NCBI RefSeq assembly: GCF_014042355.1
Contig: NZ_JACEZU010000006.1
Span: forward strand, 248,001 to 312,000
Direction of reading: 5' to 3'
Length of the DNA stretch: 64,000 nt
Source of the DNA: Rugamonas apoptosis
GTDB lineage: Bacteria > Pseudomonadota > Gammaproteobacteria > Burkholderiales > Burkholderiaceae_D
Shown one piece after another: positions 1-8,915 of the stretch. The translations under genes and the position numbers were made by a program. Position 1 is the first letter of the stretch. Each line of letters begins with the position of its first letter. The notes under the pieces are model-generated. The model ran no database searches and was not told the DNA's origin. It saw only the letters and a program-made list of their open reading frames with translations.

Positions 1-126
1 GACCTGCAGGATCCGGCCAACCGCCGCATGATCAATGCCGACGACAAGCTGAAAGCAGTCTTCGGCGGCAAAGCCCAGGTGTCCATGTTCGAGATGACCA
101 AACTGATCTCCGACCACCTGAAATAA
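1..126 (+). CDS. SWIB/MDM2 domain protein, C-terminal end (partial)
   Basis: The reading frame is open from the first base and ends with TAA at 124-126, giving the last 41 residues of a protein whose start lies outside the window. The segment contains the phrases RRMINADDKLKAVFGG and VSMFEMTKLISDHLK. These match the C-terminal half of the SWIB/MDM2 fold as found in small bacterial DNA-associated proteins of Betaproteobacteria, which often have a lysine/alanine-rich histone-like N-terminus (not visible here). Such proteins are thought to bind chromatin or DNA, but their bacterial role is poorly known. The gene converges on the lytic transglycosylase gene, with a strong palindrome between them. 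Confidence 0.8.
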   Translation, partial: DLQDPANRRMINADDKLKAVFGGKAQVSMFEMTKLISDHLK

Positions 127-136
127 GCACCCTCCC

Positions 137-202
137 AAAAAAATCGGGGACGTAACACGATTTATCCGTGCGGATAAATCGTGTTACGTCCCCGATTTTT
201 TT
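137..202. repeat. Perfect 32-bp inverted repeat, terminator-like, copy 1
   Basis: Left arm 137-168 and right arm 171-202 are exact reverse complements with a 2-base centre. The arms begin and end in A7/T7 runs, so the structure would work as a bidirectional rho-independent terminator for the two convergent genes. The inner sequence GGGGACGTAACAC recurs in a second palindrome at 42829-42872, so this may also be a dispersed REP-like element. Confidence 0.85.
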
Positions 203-205
203 GGC

Positions 206-880
206 TTACAACGGCGACTTGAACTTCCAGTTCTGCCACGCCGACAGCACGGCGTTGGGATATTCCGGGCGGCCGCGGCTGCCGTTGTAGCGGCCCAGTG
301 CCAGATAGAGATTGCCCGCTTCCATATCCAGGTACATGCGCAGGATGGCGCAGCCGTAGCGCAGATTGGTCTGCATATGGAACAGGGCGCTGCGGTTGCG
401 GTCGCCGATCACGTTGGTCCAGAACGGCATCACCTGCATGTAGCCGCGCGCGCCCACCATCGACACGGCGTACTTGCGGTAGGCCGATTCCACCTGGATC
501 AGGCCCAGCACGAGGCCGGGATCGAGCCCGGCCCGGTGCGCCTCGTACCACGCCGTTTCCAGAAATTCCGTGCGCATCTGCTGGTCCGGCAGGCGCCGTT
601 GCAAGCGGGCCGACATTTGCGTCAGCCATCCCTGGTAACGCTGCTGGTCGGCCTGGTCGCGGAAGACGGGCTTGGGCGGCCGCGCATCCAGGATGGCGTT
701 CGACAGCGCCACCCGCACCGCGTCGGCCAGCGCCTCTTCCTTCTGGCTGCCGGCGTGGGCATTGGGGCCCTGCAGCGCCCCCGTGGCCAGCGCCAGCGCC
801 ATCGCCCAGCGCTGGGGCCGGGCCCACCAGCGGCGCCGGTCGGCGCCGTCGGCTGGAACGGTTGCAGTCAGGGTGTCCAC
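206..880 (-). CDS. Lytic transglycosylase, SLT family
   Basis: This gene encodes a secreted murein-cleaving lytic transglycosylase of about 224 residues. The Sec-type N-terminus has arginines near residues 15-17, a hydrophobic stretch at about 26-37 and an Ala-His-Ala end near 43. The Slt domain follows: GLIQVES contains the catalytic Glu (about residue 131), followed by GARGYMQVMP and the late motif ALGRYNGS. The chosen start is a GTG at 880, just before the proS stop, because starting further upstream would run deep into proS; an ATG at 802 would leave a shorter signal. The short spacing suggests co-transcription with proS. The exact cleavage preference and cellular role (turnover or assembly of envelope machines) cannot be read from the sequence. 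Confidence 0.85.
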   Translation of the reverse strand: MDTLTATVPADGADRRRWWARPQRWAMALALATGALQGPNAHAGSQKEEALADAVRVALSNAILDARPPKPVFRDQADQQRYQGWLTQMSARLQRRLPDQQMRTEFLETAWYEAHRAGLDPGLVLGLIQVESAYRKYAVSMVGARGYMQVMPFWTNVIGDRNRSALFHMQTNLRYGCAILRMYLDMEAGNLYLALGRYNGSRGRPEYPNAVLSAWQNWKFKSPL

Positions 881-882
881 GG

Positions 883-2619
883 TCAGGCGGCCAGCTTGCC
901 TTTGATGAAGTTGATGATGTCGGCCAGCGGCACGGCGGTCGCTTCGGTGTCGCGGCGGCCCTGGTATTCCAGGTTGCCTTCCTTCAGGCCACGCTCGCCG
1001 ATCACCACGCGGTGCGGCACGCCGATCAGTTCCCAGTCGGCGAACATGGCGCCCGGACGCAGGCCGCGGTCGTCGACGATGACGTCGATGCCGGCCGCCT
1101 GGGCTTGCGCGTACAACTGCTCCGTCTCCGCCTTGACCAACTCGCTGCGGTCCATGCCCATCGGGCACAGCACCAGTTCGAACGGCGCCAGCGAGGTAGG
1201 CCAGATGATGCCCTTGTCGTCGAAGTTCTGCTCGATGGCCGCGCCCAGGATGCGGGTCACGCCGATACCGTAGCAGCCCATCTGCAACGGGGCCGGCTTG
1301 CCGTTCTCGTCCAGGAACGTGGCTTTCATGCTTTCCGAATAGGCCGTGCCCAGCTGGAACACGTGACCCACTTCGATACCGCGCTCGATGGCCAGCACAC
1401 CCTTGCCATCCGGCGAGGCGTCACCTTCAACCACGTTGCGCAGGTCGGCCACCAGGGTCGGCTCGGCCACGTCGCGGCCCCAGTTGGCGCCCGTGTAGTG
1501 GAAACCGGCATCGTTGGCGCCGCACACGAAGTCGGCCATGTTGGCCACGGTGCGGTCGGCCACCACGGTGACGGGCGCCTTGGTGCCGATCGGGCCCAGG
1601 TAGCCAGGCACGCAGCCGTACACTGCCAGGATTTCCGCCTCGGTCGAGAAGCGGTGCGCGGCCAGGCCAGGCACCTTGCCCACTTTGACTTCGTTCAGTT
1701 CATGGTCGCCGCGCAGCAGCAGCATGAAGTATTGGGGGGTGATCTTGCCATCCTGTTCGTGATCGACCGTCAGGGCGATGGTCTTGACGGTGCGGTTCAA
1801 AGGCAGGCCCAGCAGCTCGGCCACCTGTTCGCACTTGGTGGCGTTCGGGGTCGACGCCTTGACCAGCGCTTCGGCGGCGGCGGGACGCGCGGCCGCCAGC
1901 GGCAGCGCCTCGGCCGCTTCCATATTGGCCGCGTAGTCGGAGGTCGGGCAGTACACCAGCGCGTCCTCGCCGGTGCTGGCGATCACGTGGAATTCGTGCG
2001 AACCGGTGCCGCCGATGGCGCCGTTGTCGGCCGCCACGGCGCGGAACTTGAGGCCGAAGCGGTTGAAGATGCGGGTGTAGGCGTCATACATGACCTTGTA
2101 CGACGCTTGCATGCCGGCCAGGTCGCGGTCGAACGAGTAGGCATCCTTCATGGTGAATTCGCGGCCGCGCATCAGGCCGAAGCGGGGACGGCGCTCGTCG
2201 CGGAACTTGGTCTGGATGTGGTAAAAATTCAACGGCAGTTGACGGTAGGATTTAATTTCCGAACGAACAACATCGGTGATCACTTCCTCGGAGGTGGGCT
2301 GGATCGCGAAGTCGCGGCCATGACGGTCCTTGACGCGCATCAGTTCGGCGCCCATCTTGTCCCAGCGGCCCGTTTCCTGCCACAGCTCGGCCGGCTGCAC
2401 CAGCGGCATCAGCAGCTCAATGGCGGCGGCGGCGTTCATCTCTTCGCGCACGATGGCTTCGACCTTGCGGATCACCCGCAAACCCATCGGCATGTAGGTG
2501 TAGATGCCCGAGCCCAGGCGTTTGATCATGCCGGCCCGCATCATCAACTGGTGGCTGACGATTTCGGCATCGGCTGGCGCTTCTTTAAGCGTGGAAATAA
2601 AAAATCGGGAGGCGCGCAT
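883..2619 (-). CDS. proS: Prolyl-tRNA synthetase
   Basis: This cytoplasmic enzyme charges tRNA-Pro with proline for translation. At 578 residues it has the normal length of the bacterial (long) ProRS type. Class II motifs are visible: QPTSEEV and [30 protein letters not shown] sequence around residues 105-165. A YbaK-like editing insertion, which removes mischarged alanine, lies between about 225 and 385 (contains [12 protein letters not shown] and [10 protein letters not shown]). The C-terminal anticodon-binding domain contains [29 protein letters not shown]. The start ATG at 2619 begins [10 protein letters not shown], the usual family start. The lytic transglycosylase follows directly downstream; rppH diverges upstream. 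Confidence 0.97.
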   Translation of the reverse strand: MRASRFFISTLKEAPADAEIVSHQLMMRAGMIKRLGSGIYTYMPMGLRVIRKVEAIVREEMNAAAAIELLMPLVQPAELWQETGRWDKMGAELMRVKDRHGRDFAIQPTSEEVITDVVRSEIKSYRQLPLNFYHIQTKFRDERRPRFGLMRGREFTMKDAYSFDRDLAGMQASYKVMYDAYTRIFNRFGLKFRAVAADNGAIGGTGSHEFHVIASTGEDALVYCPTSDYAANMEAAEALPLAAARPAAAEALVKASTPNATKCEQVAELLGLPLNRTVKTIALTVDHEQDGKITPQYFMLLLRGDHELNEVKVGKVPGLAAHRFSTEAEILAVYGCVPGYLGPIGTKAPVTVVADRTVANMADFVCGANDAGFHYTGANWGRDVAEPTLVADLRNVVEGDASPDGKGVLAIERGIEVGHVFQLGTAYSESMKATFLDENGKPAPLQMGCYGIGVTRILGAAIEQNFDDKGIIWPTSLAPFELVLCPMGMDRSELVKAETEQLYAQAQAAGIDVIVDDRGLRPGAMFADWELIGVPHRVVIGERGLKEGNLEYQGRRDTEATAVPLADIINFIKGKLAA

Positions 2620-2649
2620 AACGGTGAATTCTTTTTAAAAAGAGAGGGT

Positions 2650-2655
2650 TATAAT
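2650..2655 (+). promoter_or_regulatory. Possible -10 element in the proS/rppH divergent region
   Basis: The 204 bases between the divergent proS and rppH starts contain an AT-rich stretch (2620-2700), unlike the surrounding DNA. It holds a consensus TATAAT at 2650-2655 on the plus strand, and TATAAC can be read on the minus strand at the same place. No good -35 hexamer was found at 16-18 bases, so the direction and use of this element are uncertain. The rppH ribosome binding site is GAGGTG at 2814-2819. Confidence 0.3.
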
Positions 2656-2823
2656 CAACCTAATTTTAAAGGATTAGCTGGCTGATGCGTCCATACTTTA
2701 TACAAATGCGTTCAATTGATGGCGTTGCGGCCGTTTTCGTACCCCGAAAACAGGGTCGGCACGCGAATTTGTGGGCAAAAATGTAAGCCGGACGCACAGT
2801 CGCAGAAAGTTTTGAGGTGCAAC

Positions 2824-3543
2824 ATGCTCGATCGTGAGGGGTTTCGGCCCAACGTCGGCATCATCCTGCTCAACGCCCATAACGAGGTGTGGTGGGGCAA
2901 GCGGGTGCGCGAGCACTCATGGCAATTTCCGCAGGGCGGCATCAAATACGGGGAAACGCCGGAACAGGCGATGTACCGGGAGCTGGAAGAGGAGATCGGG
3001 TTAAGGCAGGAGCACGTCAAGATCGTTGGCCGCACACGCGACTGGCTGCGCTACGAAGTGCCTGACCATTTCATCAAGCGGGAAATCCGCGGCCACTACC
3101 GGGGGCAAAAGCAGATCTGGTTCCTGTTGCGCATGTGCGCGCGCGACAACGACGTCAATCTGCGCCTGACCGACCATCCCGAATTCGACGCCTGGCGCTG
3201 GCATGACTACTGGGTGCCGCTGGACGTGGTGATTGAATTCAAGCGGGATGTGTATCAGCGCGCGCTGCAGGAATTGTCGCGCTTCCTGACCTGGCCGGCG
3301 CATGGCAACGGCCAGCACCGCCACACGTCGCGCTATTTGCGCCAGCCGCACGCGCCCCGTCCCGCGACGGCGGCGCCTTGCGCGGAAGGCATTTTGACCA
3401 CCGACGGGCAGCCGCAAGGCACGCCGGCGGCGGCCACGCCAGCCGCGCAGCAAGCGCCCCGCCCTTCCCGGCAGGCGCAGGCGGCCCCCATGGCAGCGGC
3501 CGGTCCGGCGGAAGCGGTGGACGTGGTCAAGGTCGGCGGCTGA
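2824..3543 (+). CDS. rppH: RNA pyrophosphohydrolase (Nudix)
   Basis: RppH removes pyrophosphate from the 5' triphosphate end of mRNAs in the cytoplasm and so triggers RNase E-dependent decay. The Nudix box GX5EX7REUXEEXGU is complete at residues 38-60 (GGIKYGE then RELEEEIGL). The family's WQFPQGG and KQIWFLLR segments are present. The protein is 239 residues; after the conserved domain (to about residue 160) there is a proline/alanine-rich tail common in Burkholderiales RppH proteins. The frame is open upstream to 2716, but the ATG at 2824 is chosen because it follows GAGGTG and begins [12 protein letters not shown], the family start. A terminator hairpin lies at 3577-3612. Confidence 0.93.
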   Translation: MLDREGFRPNVGIILLNAHNEVWWGKRVREHSWQFPQGGIKYGETPEQAMYRELEEEIGLRQEHVKIVGRTRDWLRYEVPDHFIKREIRGHYRGQKQIWFLLRMCARDNDVNLRLTDHPEFDAWRWHDYWVPLDVVIEFKRDVYQRALQELSRFLTWPAHGNGQHRHTSRYLRQPHAPRPATAAPCAEGILTTDGQPQGTPAAATPAAQQAPRPSRQAQAAPMAAAGPAEAVDVVKVGG

Positions 3544-3576
3544 CGGCCGGCAGGTCTGAACGCGGTAAATCGTAGC

Positions 3577-3612
3577 AACGGACGGGACGGCCAGACGGCG
3601 GTCCCGCCCGTT
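3577..3612 (+). terminator. Rho-independent terminator after rppH
   Basis: AACGGACGGGAC (3577-3588) pairs with GTCCCGCCCGTT (3601-3612) with one mismatch, and TTTTCGTTT follows. It lies 34 bases after the rppH stop. The rest of the 3544-3755 gap shows no gene. Confidence 0.65.
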
Positions 3613-3755
3613 TTCGTTTCCCACCCGCCGCCCGCCCCCGTCACGCGACGCGGCACGGCCGGTCGCGCGCCAGTGGCGGCACGCACGGGGGCGCGAGCCG
3701 GCCCGCGCGGCAACGGGTACAATGGCGGCTGGCTGTTCCTTCCCCGATACCACCC

Positions 3756-4184
3756 ATGTTCAACCCCTCCTCCGACGACGTGCGCCGCTTCTTCTGCGAG
3801 ACGTTCCGCAAGCAGCGCGCCAACGACATCCTCAGCCCCATCGAAGCCATGGCGGCCGACTGGATCCGCCACCACCCCGAATATGAAGACCTCCTGAGCG
3901 ACGTGGAGGCGGCGCTGGCACGCGACTTCAGCGTCGACAGCGGCCAGACCAACCCATTCCTGCACCTGTCGATGCACCTGTCGATCGACGAACAGATCTC
4001 GATCGACCAGCCGCCCGGCATCCGCGAGGCCGCCACGGCCCTCACCTTGCGGCTGGACTCGGCCCACGAAGCGCATCATCAAATCATGGAATGCCTGGGC
4101 GAGATGATCTGGACCGCCCAGCGCTCCGGCCTGCCGCTCGATGGCGACGCCTACGTGGAAAGCGTGCGGCGCCGCCTCAAATAG
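3756..4184 (+). CDS. DUF1841 family protein
   Basis: This is a 142-residue acidic, soluble protein with no signal peptide or membrane segment. It begins MFNPSSDDVRRFFCETFRKQR and contains NPFLHLSMHLSIDEQISIDQPPGI, both typical of the DUF1841 family found across Beta- and Gammaproteobacteria. The function of that family is unknown, and the helical, His-containing core gives no clear catalytic motif. It stands alone between two terminators (3577-3612 and 4211-4239), so it is probably monocistronic. Confidence 0.8.
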   Translation: MFNPSSDDVRRFFCETFRKQRANDILSPIEAMAADWIRHHPEYEDLLSDVEAALARDFSVDSGQTNPFLHLSMHLSIDEQISIDQPPGIREAATALTLRLDSAHEAHHQIMECLGEMIWTAQRSGLPLDGDAYVESVRRRLK

Positions 4185-4210
4185 GCGTCGGCAAGCAGCG
4201 CGGCGCACGC

Positions 4211-4239
4211 AAAAAAGCCACGGCGAGCGTGGCTTTTTT
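4211..4239. terminator. Bidirectional terminator between DUF1841 gene and cytochrome c gene
   Basis: AAAAAAGCCACG (4211-4222) and CGTGGCTTTTTT (4228-4239) form a perfect 12-bp stem with a 5-base loop. The T-run on either strand serves both convergent genes. Confidence 0.9.
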
Positions 4240-4263
4240 CATTTGCTGCCCCCGGAGGGCGGC

Positions 4264-4608
4264 TTAGCGGTGCGGCGTGGACAGCGAGCCAGGCAGGCTG
4301 TGCAGGTAAGCGGCCAGGTCCTTGATGTCCTGGTTGCTGAGCGCCTTGACCTGGCCGCCCATGATGGCGTTGCCGCGGCCGTTGGCGCCATCGCCACGCT
4401 TGTAGGCCGTCAGCGCGTGTTCCAGGTAATCCTTGTGCTGGCCAGCCAGCTTGGGATAGCTGGGGTCGATGGGGGTGTTGAAATCCTTGCCGTGGCAAGC
4501 GAAGCAGCTGTATTTTTCCGTCAGGGCCTTGCCGGCGTCGATATTGCCGCTGGCGAGGGCCGACAGCGAGACGGCGGAGCAGAACAGGGCGGTGATCAGT
4601 TTTTTCAT
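4264..4608 (-). CDS. Periplasmic mono-haem cytochrome c
   Basis: This 114-residue protein has a signal peptide (MKKLITALFCSAVSLSALAS) and one haem attachment motif, Cys35-x-x-Cys38-His39, followed by HGKDFNTP. A likely axial methionine occurs in NAIMGGQ and the C-terminal helix is DIKDLAAYLHSLPG. This is the class I, c5/c553-like fold and it should carry electrons in the periplasm. The start is the ATG at 4608. It lies 11 bases downstream of a sister cytochrome gene with which it presumably forms an operon. The redox partner cannot be deduced. Confidence 0.88.
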   Translation of the reverse strand: MKKLITALFCSAVSLSALASGNIDAGKALTEKYSCFACHGKDFNTPIDPSYPKLAGQHKDYLEHALTAYKRGDGANGRGNAIMGGQVKALSNQDIKDLAAYLHSLPGSLSTPHR

Positions 4609-4619
4609 CGGTTCAGTCC

Positions 4620-4946
4620 TTATTTCGCCGTTTGCTGGGAATAGTATGCCGCCACGTCCGCCATGTCCTGTTCCGACAGGCTGCTCGCGATACCCTTCAT
4701 GGAAGGATGCTTGCGCTCGCCCTTCTGGTAGGCCTTGAGCGCGTTCTCGATGTACTTGGCCGATTGGCCACCAATCATGGGCACCTGAAACACTTCGGGG
4801 AAGGTCGCCTTGTAACCGGGGATGCCGTGGCAGCCGATGCACATTTCGATTTTGGCGGGAGCGGCCTGGGCGTTCCCTACGATGTCGGCAGCCGAGGCGG
4901 CGTGGGCGAAACCTGCAAGCACGAGAAGTGCGTAGATTTTTTTCAT
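4620..4946 (-). CDS. Periplasmic mono-haem cytochrome c
   Basis: This is a 108-residue class I cytochrome c with a signal peptide (MKKIYALLVLAGFAHAASA) and a haem motif Cys36-x-x-Cys39-His40, followed by GIPGYKATFP. The C-terminal helix reads EQDMADVAAYYSQQ. It resembles its downstream neighbour and the halves of cytochrome c4, so the pair may be the split equivalent of a di-haem c4 protein. First gene of a two-gene operon; the 263-base gap upstream (4947-5209) separates it from the divergent moxR gene and presumably carries both promoters, but no clear hexamers were identified. Confidence 0.88.
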   Translation of the reverse strand: MKKIYALLVLAGFAHAASAADIVGNAQAAPAKIEMCIGCHGIPGYKATFPEVFQVPMIGGQSAKYIENALKAYQKGERKHPSMKGIASSLSEQDMADVAAYYSQQTAK

Positions 4947-5209
4947 GGTGTGGTGGCTAAGTAATCAATAGGAATCGGATACAGCCCAAGCGCAAAACTT
5001 AACTTTTGCACTATCAATCAGCGATTCTAACTCAAGAATGTTTCCATAGTCTATCAAGAATCATGGACAAACCGGCCGATCTTCGCTAGGCGTGGCGCAT
5101 TATTCCCACCCCGCTTTGAGGGCGGCCTCTAGTGAACTGCCTTATACTTCAACGATAAATTCTGCGACACGCAGCGTCCATCCCCTTATCCATAGTGAGA
5201 TCGCCACCC

Positions 5210-6076
5210 ATGCACGCCAACCAAGCACCCGCCCCGCGCTTCGAGGGTTCCGACAACTACGTCGCCACCAACGACCTGAAACTGGCCGTCAACGCGGCGC
5301 TCACGCTGCAACGCCCGCTGCTGATCAAGGGCGAACCGGGCACCGGCAAGACCATGCTGGCAGAGGAAGTGGCGGCCGCGCTCAACATGCCGCTGATGCA
5401 ATGGCACATCAAGTCCACCACCAAGGCCCAGCAAGGTTTGTACGAATACGACGCCGTGTCGCGCCTGCGCGATTCGCAACTGGGCGATGAGCGCGTGCGC
5501 GACATCCACAACTACATCGTCAAGGGCGTGCTGTGGCAGGCCTTCACGGCGCCCGAACCGGTGGTGCTGCTGATCGACGAGATCGACAAGGCCGATATCG
5601 AATTCCCCAACGACCTGCTGCGCGAACTCGATCGCATGGAATTCTACGTCTACGAGACGCGCGAGATGGTGGTGGCCAAGCACCGCCCACTGGTCATCAT
5701 CACCTCCAACAACGAGAAGGAATTGCCGGACGCCTTCCTGCGCCGCTGCTTCTTCCACTACATTAAATTCCCCGACCGCGACACGATGGAGCAGATCGTG
5801 GCCGTGCACTACCCCAACCTGAAGCGCGAACTGCTAGCCCAGGCCCTGCAGACCTTCTACGAGGTGCGCGAAGTCCAGGGCTTGAAGAAAAAGCCATCCA
5901 CCTCCGAATTCCTCGACTGGCTCAAGCTGCTCATGGCCGAGGACATCCCGGCCGAAGCCCTGCGCAGCCAGGACGCCAAGACCATCGTGCCGCCGCTGCA
6001 TGGCGCCCTGCTCAAGAACGAGCAGGACATCCACCTGTTCGAGCGCCTGGTGTACATGGCGCGGGCCAACCGCTGA
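5210..6076 (+). CDS. MoxR-type AAA+ ATPase
   Basis: A 288-residue AAA+ ATPase of the MoxR group, which acts as a chaperone that activates or assembles partner complexes, usually together with VWA-domain proteins. Walker A GEPGTGKT is at residues 41-48 and Walker B VVLLIDEIDKAD follows, with the sensor region HRPLVIITSNNEKELPDAFLRRC. The ATG at 5210 is chosen over a GTG five codons upstream. The gene overlaps the acetyltransferase gene by one base and is followed by a VWA gene, the classical MoxR-VWA pairing, although with an unrelated gene between. Confidence 0.9.
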   Translation: MHANQAPAPRFEGSDNYVATNDLKLAVNAALTLQRPLLIKGEPGTGKTMLAEEVAAALNMPLMQWHIKSTTKAQQGLYEYDAVSRLRDSQLGDERVRDIHNYIVKGVLWQAFTAPEPVVLLIDEIDKADIEFPNDLLRELDRMEFYVYETREMVVAKHRPLVIITSNNEKELPDAFLRRCFFHYIKFPDRDTMEQIVAVHYPNLKRELLAQALQTFYEVREVQGLKKKPSTSEFLDWLKLLMAEDIPAEALRSQDAKTIVPPLHGALLKNEQDIHLFERLVYMARANR

Positions 6077-6681
6077 TGAACGCCGCGTTGCAATCACCCC
6101 TCCCCGTTACGCTGGAGTGGAACGGCGTGCGGCTCGAGCCGCTGGCGCCGCACCACGCGGACGGCTTGCGCGCGGCCGCCGCCGACGGTGAGCTATGGCA
6201 GCTGCGTATCACCTCCGTGCCCACGCCGGAGCAGACCGACGCCTATATCGACAAGGCCATCGCCATGCGGCCATCGCGGCTGGCGTTCGCCGTGATCGAC
6301 GCGGCCAGCGGCGCCGTGATGGGCACCACCAGTTTCCACGACATCGTGCCGGAACTGGACCGCACCGAGATCGGCTACACCTGGTATGGGCGCAGCCGCC
6401 AGCGCAGCCACGTCAACACCACCTGCAAACTGCTGATGCTGGGCCACGCGTTCGACACGCTGGGCTGCGCCGTGGTCGGCCTGCGCACCGATAACTTCAA
6501 CCACACCTCGCAGCGCGCCATCGAACGGCTGGGCGCCAAACGTGACGGCGTGCTGCGCCACCACGCGCTGCGCCGCGACGGCACCGTGCGCGACACCGTC
6601 ATGTACAGCATCGTGCGCGGCGAGTGGCCGGAAATCAAAGCCCACCTGCACTACAAGCTGCAGCAGGGCGGAGGGCGCTGA
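6076..6681 (+). CDS. GNAT-family N-acetyltransferase (RimJ/RimL type)
   Basis: A 201-residue soluble protein with the layout of RimJ/RimL-like GNAT enzymes: an N-terminal RLEPLAPHHADGL segment, the middle ...GTTSFHDIVPELDRTEIGYTWYG, and the acetyl-CoA site region with SQRAIERLGAKRDGVLRHHALRRDGTVRDTVMYSI. It would transfer acetyl from acetyl-CoA to a protein N-terminus or small molecule; the substrate is unknown. Its ATG shares one base with the moxR stop and the VWA start follows by 5 bases, so all three are co-translated. An acetyltransferase between MoxR and its VWA partner could be accidental or could modify one of them; that is only a guess. Confidence 0.85.
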   Translation: MNAALQSPLPVTLEWNGVRLEPLAPHHADGLRAAAADGELWQLRITSVPTPEQTDAYIDKAIAMRPSRLAFAVIDAASGAVMGTTSFHDIVPELDRTEIGYTWYGRSRQRSHVNTTCKLLMLGHAFDTLGCAVVGLRTDNFNHTSQRAIERLGAKRDGVLRHHALRRDGTVRDTVMYSIVRGEWPEIKAHLHYKLQQGGGR

Positions 6682-6686
6682 CCATC

Positions 6687-7856
6687 ATGCTGATCGATTT
6701 CTTCTTCACCCTCAAGGACGCCAAGATCCCCGTCACGATCAAGGAATTCCTGACCCTGCTCGAAGCGATGCAGAAGAACGTCATCGCGCCGTCGATGGAC
6801 GACTTCTATTATCTGTCGCGCCTGACGCTGGTCAAGGACGAAGCCCACTTCGACAAGTTCGACCGCGCCTTCGCCCAGTACTTCAAGGGCATCAACGCCG
6901 CCTTCGAGACCAACAGCGCCATCCCGCTGGAATGGCTGGTGCAGCGCATGAAGCGCGAGCTGAGCGACGAGCAGATGGCCCAGCTGGAGAAATTCGGCTA
7001 CGACAAGCTGATGGACCGGCTGGCCGAACTGCTCAAGGAACAGAAGGAGCGCCACGAAGGCGGCAGCAAGTGGATAGGCACGGGCGGCACCTCCCCGTTC
7101 GGCAACGGCGGCACTAACCCGGAAGGGGTGCGCATCGGCGGCAAGGGCGGCAACCGCACGGCCGTCAAGGTGTGGGAAGCGCGCGCCTACAAGGATTACG
7201 ACGGTGAACGCGAACTGGGCACGCGCAACATCAAGGTGGCGCTGCGCCGCCTGCGCAAGTTCGCGCGCGAAGGGGCCGAGGAGGAATTGGCGCTCGACGC
7301 CACCATCCGCGCCACGGCCAGCAACGCCGGCTACCTCGACATCAAGATGCGCCCCGAGCGCAAGAACAAGGTCAAGGTGCTGATGCTGTTCGACGTGGGC
7401 GGCACCATGGACGACCACATCGAGCGCACGGAAGAACTGTTCTCGGCCTCCAAGACGGAGTTCAAGAACATGGAGTTCTTCTACTTCCACAATTGCGTGT
7501 ACGACCACCTGTGGAAGAACAACCGGCGCCGCCACGCGGAACGCTTCGCCACCTGGGACGTGCTGCGCAAGTACCCGCCGGACACCAAGCTCATTTTCGT
7601 CGGCGACGCCACCATGAGTCCCTACGAGATCCTGCAGCCGGGCGGCTCGGTGGAGTACAACAACGAGGAGGCGGGATCGGAATGGCTGGCCCGCTTCACC
7701 AACGCCTTCCCCAAGTTCGTGTGGCTCAATCCGGAACCGGAAGGCATCTGGCAGTACCGCCAGTCCGTCTCCATCATCCGCCAGTTGATGAACAACCGTA
7801 TGTTCCCGCTGACGATGGAAGGGCTGGAACGGGCCATGCGCACGCTGAGCAAATAA
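6687..7856 (+). CDS. VWA domain (CoxE-like) protein
   Basis: This 389-residue cytoplasmic protein is the probable partner of the MoxR ATPase at 5210. The C-terminal von Willebrand A domain begins near residue 230 (KVKVLMLFDVGGTMDDHI). Its MIDAS metal site reads DxGGT (Asp236) instead of DxSxS, as in other MoxR-linked CoxE-like proteins. The N-terminal half is helical (LIDFFFTLKDAKIPVTIKEFL) and followed by a glycine-rich linker at about 130-160. ATG 6687 is preferred to a start 21 codons upstream because GGAGGGC precedes it and because it begins with the conserved MLIDFFF. Such pairs promote maturation of metalloenzymes or other complexes; the client here is not evident. Confidence 0.85.
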   Translation: MLIDFFFTLKDAKIPVTIKEFLTLLEAMQKNVIAPSMDDFYYLSRLTLVKDEAHFDKFDRAFAQYFKGINAAFETNSAIPLEWLVQRMKRELSDEQMAQLEKFGYDKLMDRLAELLKEQKERHEGGSKWIGTGGTSPFGNGGTNPEGVRIGGKGGNRTAVKVWEARAYKDYDGERELGTRNIKVALRRLRKFAREGAEEELALDATIRATASNAGYLDIKMRPERKNKVKVLMLFDVGGTMDDHIERTEELFSASKTEFKNMEFFYFHNCVYDHLWKNNRRRHAERFATWDVLRKYPPDTKLIFVGDATMSPYEILQPGGSVEYNNEEAGSEWLARFTNAFPKFVWLNPEPEGIWQYRQSVSIIRQLMNNRMFPLTMEGLERAMRTLSK

Positions 7857-7883
7857 ACGAAGGTTGGGAGGGGGCGAAATAGC

Positions 7884-7908
7884 GGCCAGGCCAGGCCAGG
7901 CCAGGCCG
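7884..7908. repeat. Short GGCCA tandem repeat
   Basis: Four exact GGCCA units (7884-7903) are followed by a fifth variant unit, GGCCG. They sit exactly where recognisable exoprotein-derived sequence (the pseudogene at 7905-8815) stops, so they may mark a recombination end point. Confidence 0.6.
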
Positions 7909-8815
7909 TGCCGTGCCCCGCTCCGCCCTGCGCGGCGGCCAGGTCGCTACCGCTCACGTGCAAGCCGGCGCCGGCCATCACCGTCAGGTTGCCGTCGGTG
8001 GCACCCACCGTGCTGCGCGCCTGGCCGCTTTGCGTGCTCGCGTCCCGGGCGCGGTCGGTGGTGGTGGTGCGGGTGCCGTAGCTGATGCCGAATCCACCGC
8101 CACCGCTCAGCAAGCCATGCTCCTGCACACTTTGGTGCGAAGTCGCGCCTTCCTGACCGCCTTTGCCGACTTGGCCCGCCTGCAGCTTGAGGTCGCGCCC
8201 AGCCGTGGCCACCAGCGCGCTGTTGGCGGCGATGGTGCCGCCGATGTCGTTCAAGTCCGTCCTGGCGGCCACCGCCACGGCGTCACCGTGGATGCGTCCG
8301 CCCAGGTTCTGCACGTTGTCGGCCGCCAGCTTGACCACCTCGCGCCCGGTGATGTGCCGCTGTTGAGCAGGTCGCCCTTGGCGCGGACAGCCACTTGCAC
8401 GGATGCCAGCATGTAATCCGAGCTGCGCCATTTATCATAGCCGGCGAAGCGCTGGTCGGTCTCGATCAGGTAGTGGGCCGAGGACGACGGATTGACGCGG
8501 TAAAGGCTGGCGTTGGGGAGGCGCGTGGCCGGCATGCCCACGCGCACAACTTGCGCGCCGCCGGTCGCGTGCGCGCCCTAGCCCTGTTCGATGCGCCCCA
8601 CATGCGCCGCGTCGGGGCCACTGCCTCCAGTGGCGGCCTTGACCGCGCTGGCCGCGCCCGTCGGGCCGGCCAGCACATTGGCGGCGACGGTGATGTCCAC
8701 GTGATGGAGGCTCTGTGCAGCGACGGCGGTGGCGGCCTGCTGGCCGCTGGCCACCTCGACGTTGCCGGGCTGGCCAGCGTGACCGGCGCGCACCGTGCCG
8801 ATATGAAATCAAAAA
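7905..8815 (-). pseudogene. Degraded partial copy of the haemagglutinin/CdiA exoprotein gene
   Basis: Read on the minus strand, this stretch reproduces pieces of the large exoprotein at 9794-24592 in the same order. First comes an Ala/Gly-rich part ending DAAHVGRIEQG, then ATRLPNASLYRVNPSS and SSDYMLASVQVA, then VVKLAADNVQNLGGRIHGD, then FGISYGTRTTTTDRA through DGNLTV. It is broken: a TAG at 8578-8580 replaces the CAG of the intact gene (EQGQGAHA), and one G is missing near 8354-8355, shifting the frame. At least three internal blocks present in the intact gene are absent. No start, toxin end or transporter motif remains. It lies just downstream of the immunity gene, where displaced exoprotein fragments are expected after module exchange. 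Confidence 0.85.
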
Positions 8816-8915
8816 GCGCCAACTATTGAAAACAAAAGTTCCTAGTTGAATTCCGGGCGCTTTGCGCGACCTGACCCCGACTCGGGAGCCCGACTCCGCA
8901 TTGTGTTATGCAGTC

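Noticed and set aside
298..2685. 795-codon plus-strand frame opposite the transglycosylase and proS genes
   Set aside because: It is antisense to two clear genes, has Arg/Pro/His-rich shadow composition and no recognisable domain.
8813..8863. AAAGCGCC / GGCGCTTT inverted repeat after the decayed exoprotein fragment
   Set aside because: Only 8 paired bases with a 35-base loop and no T-run; too weak to call a terminator or mobile-element end.
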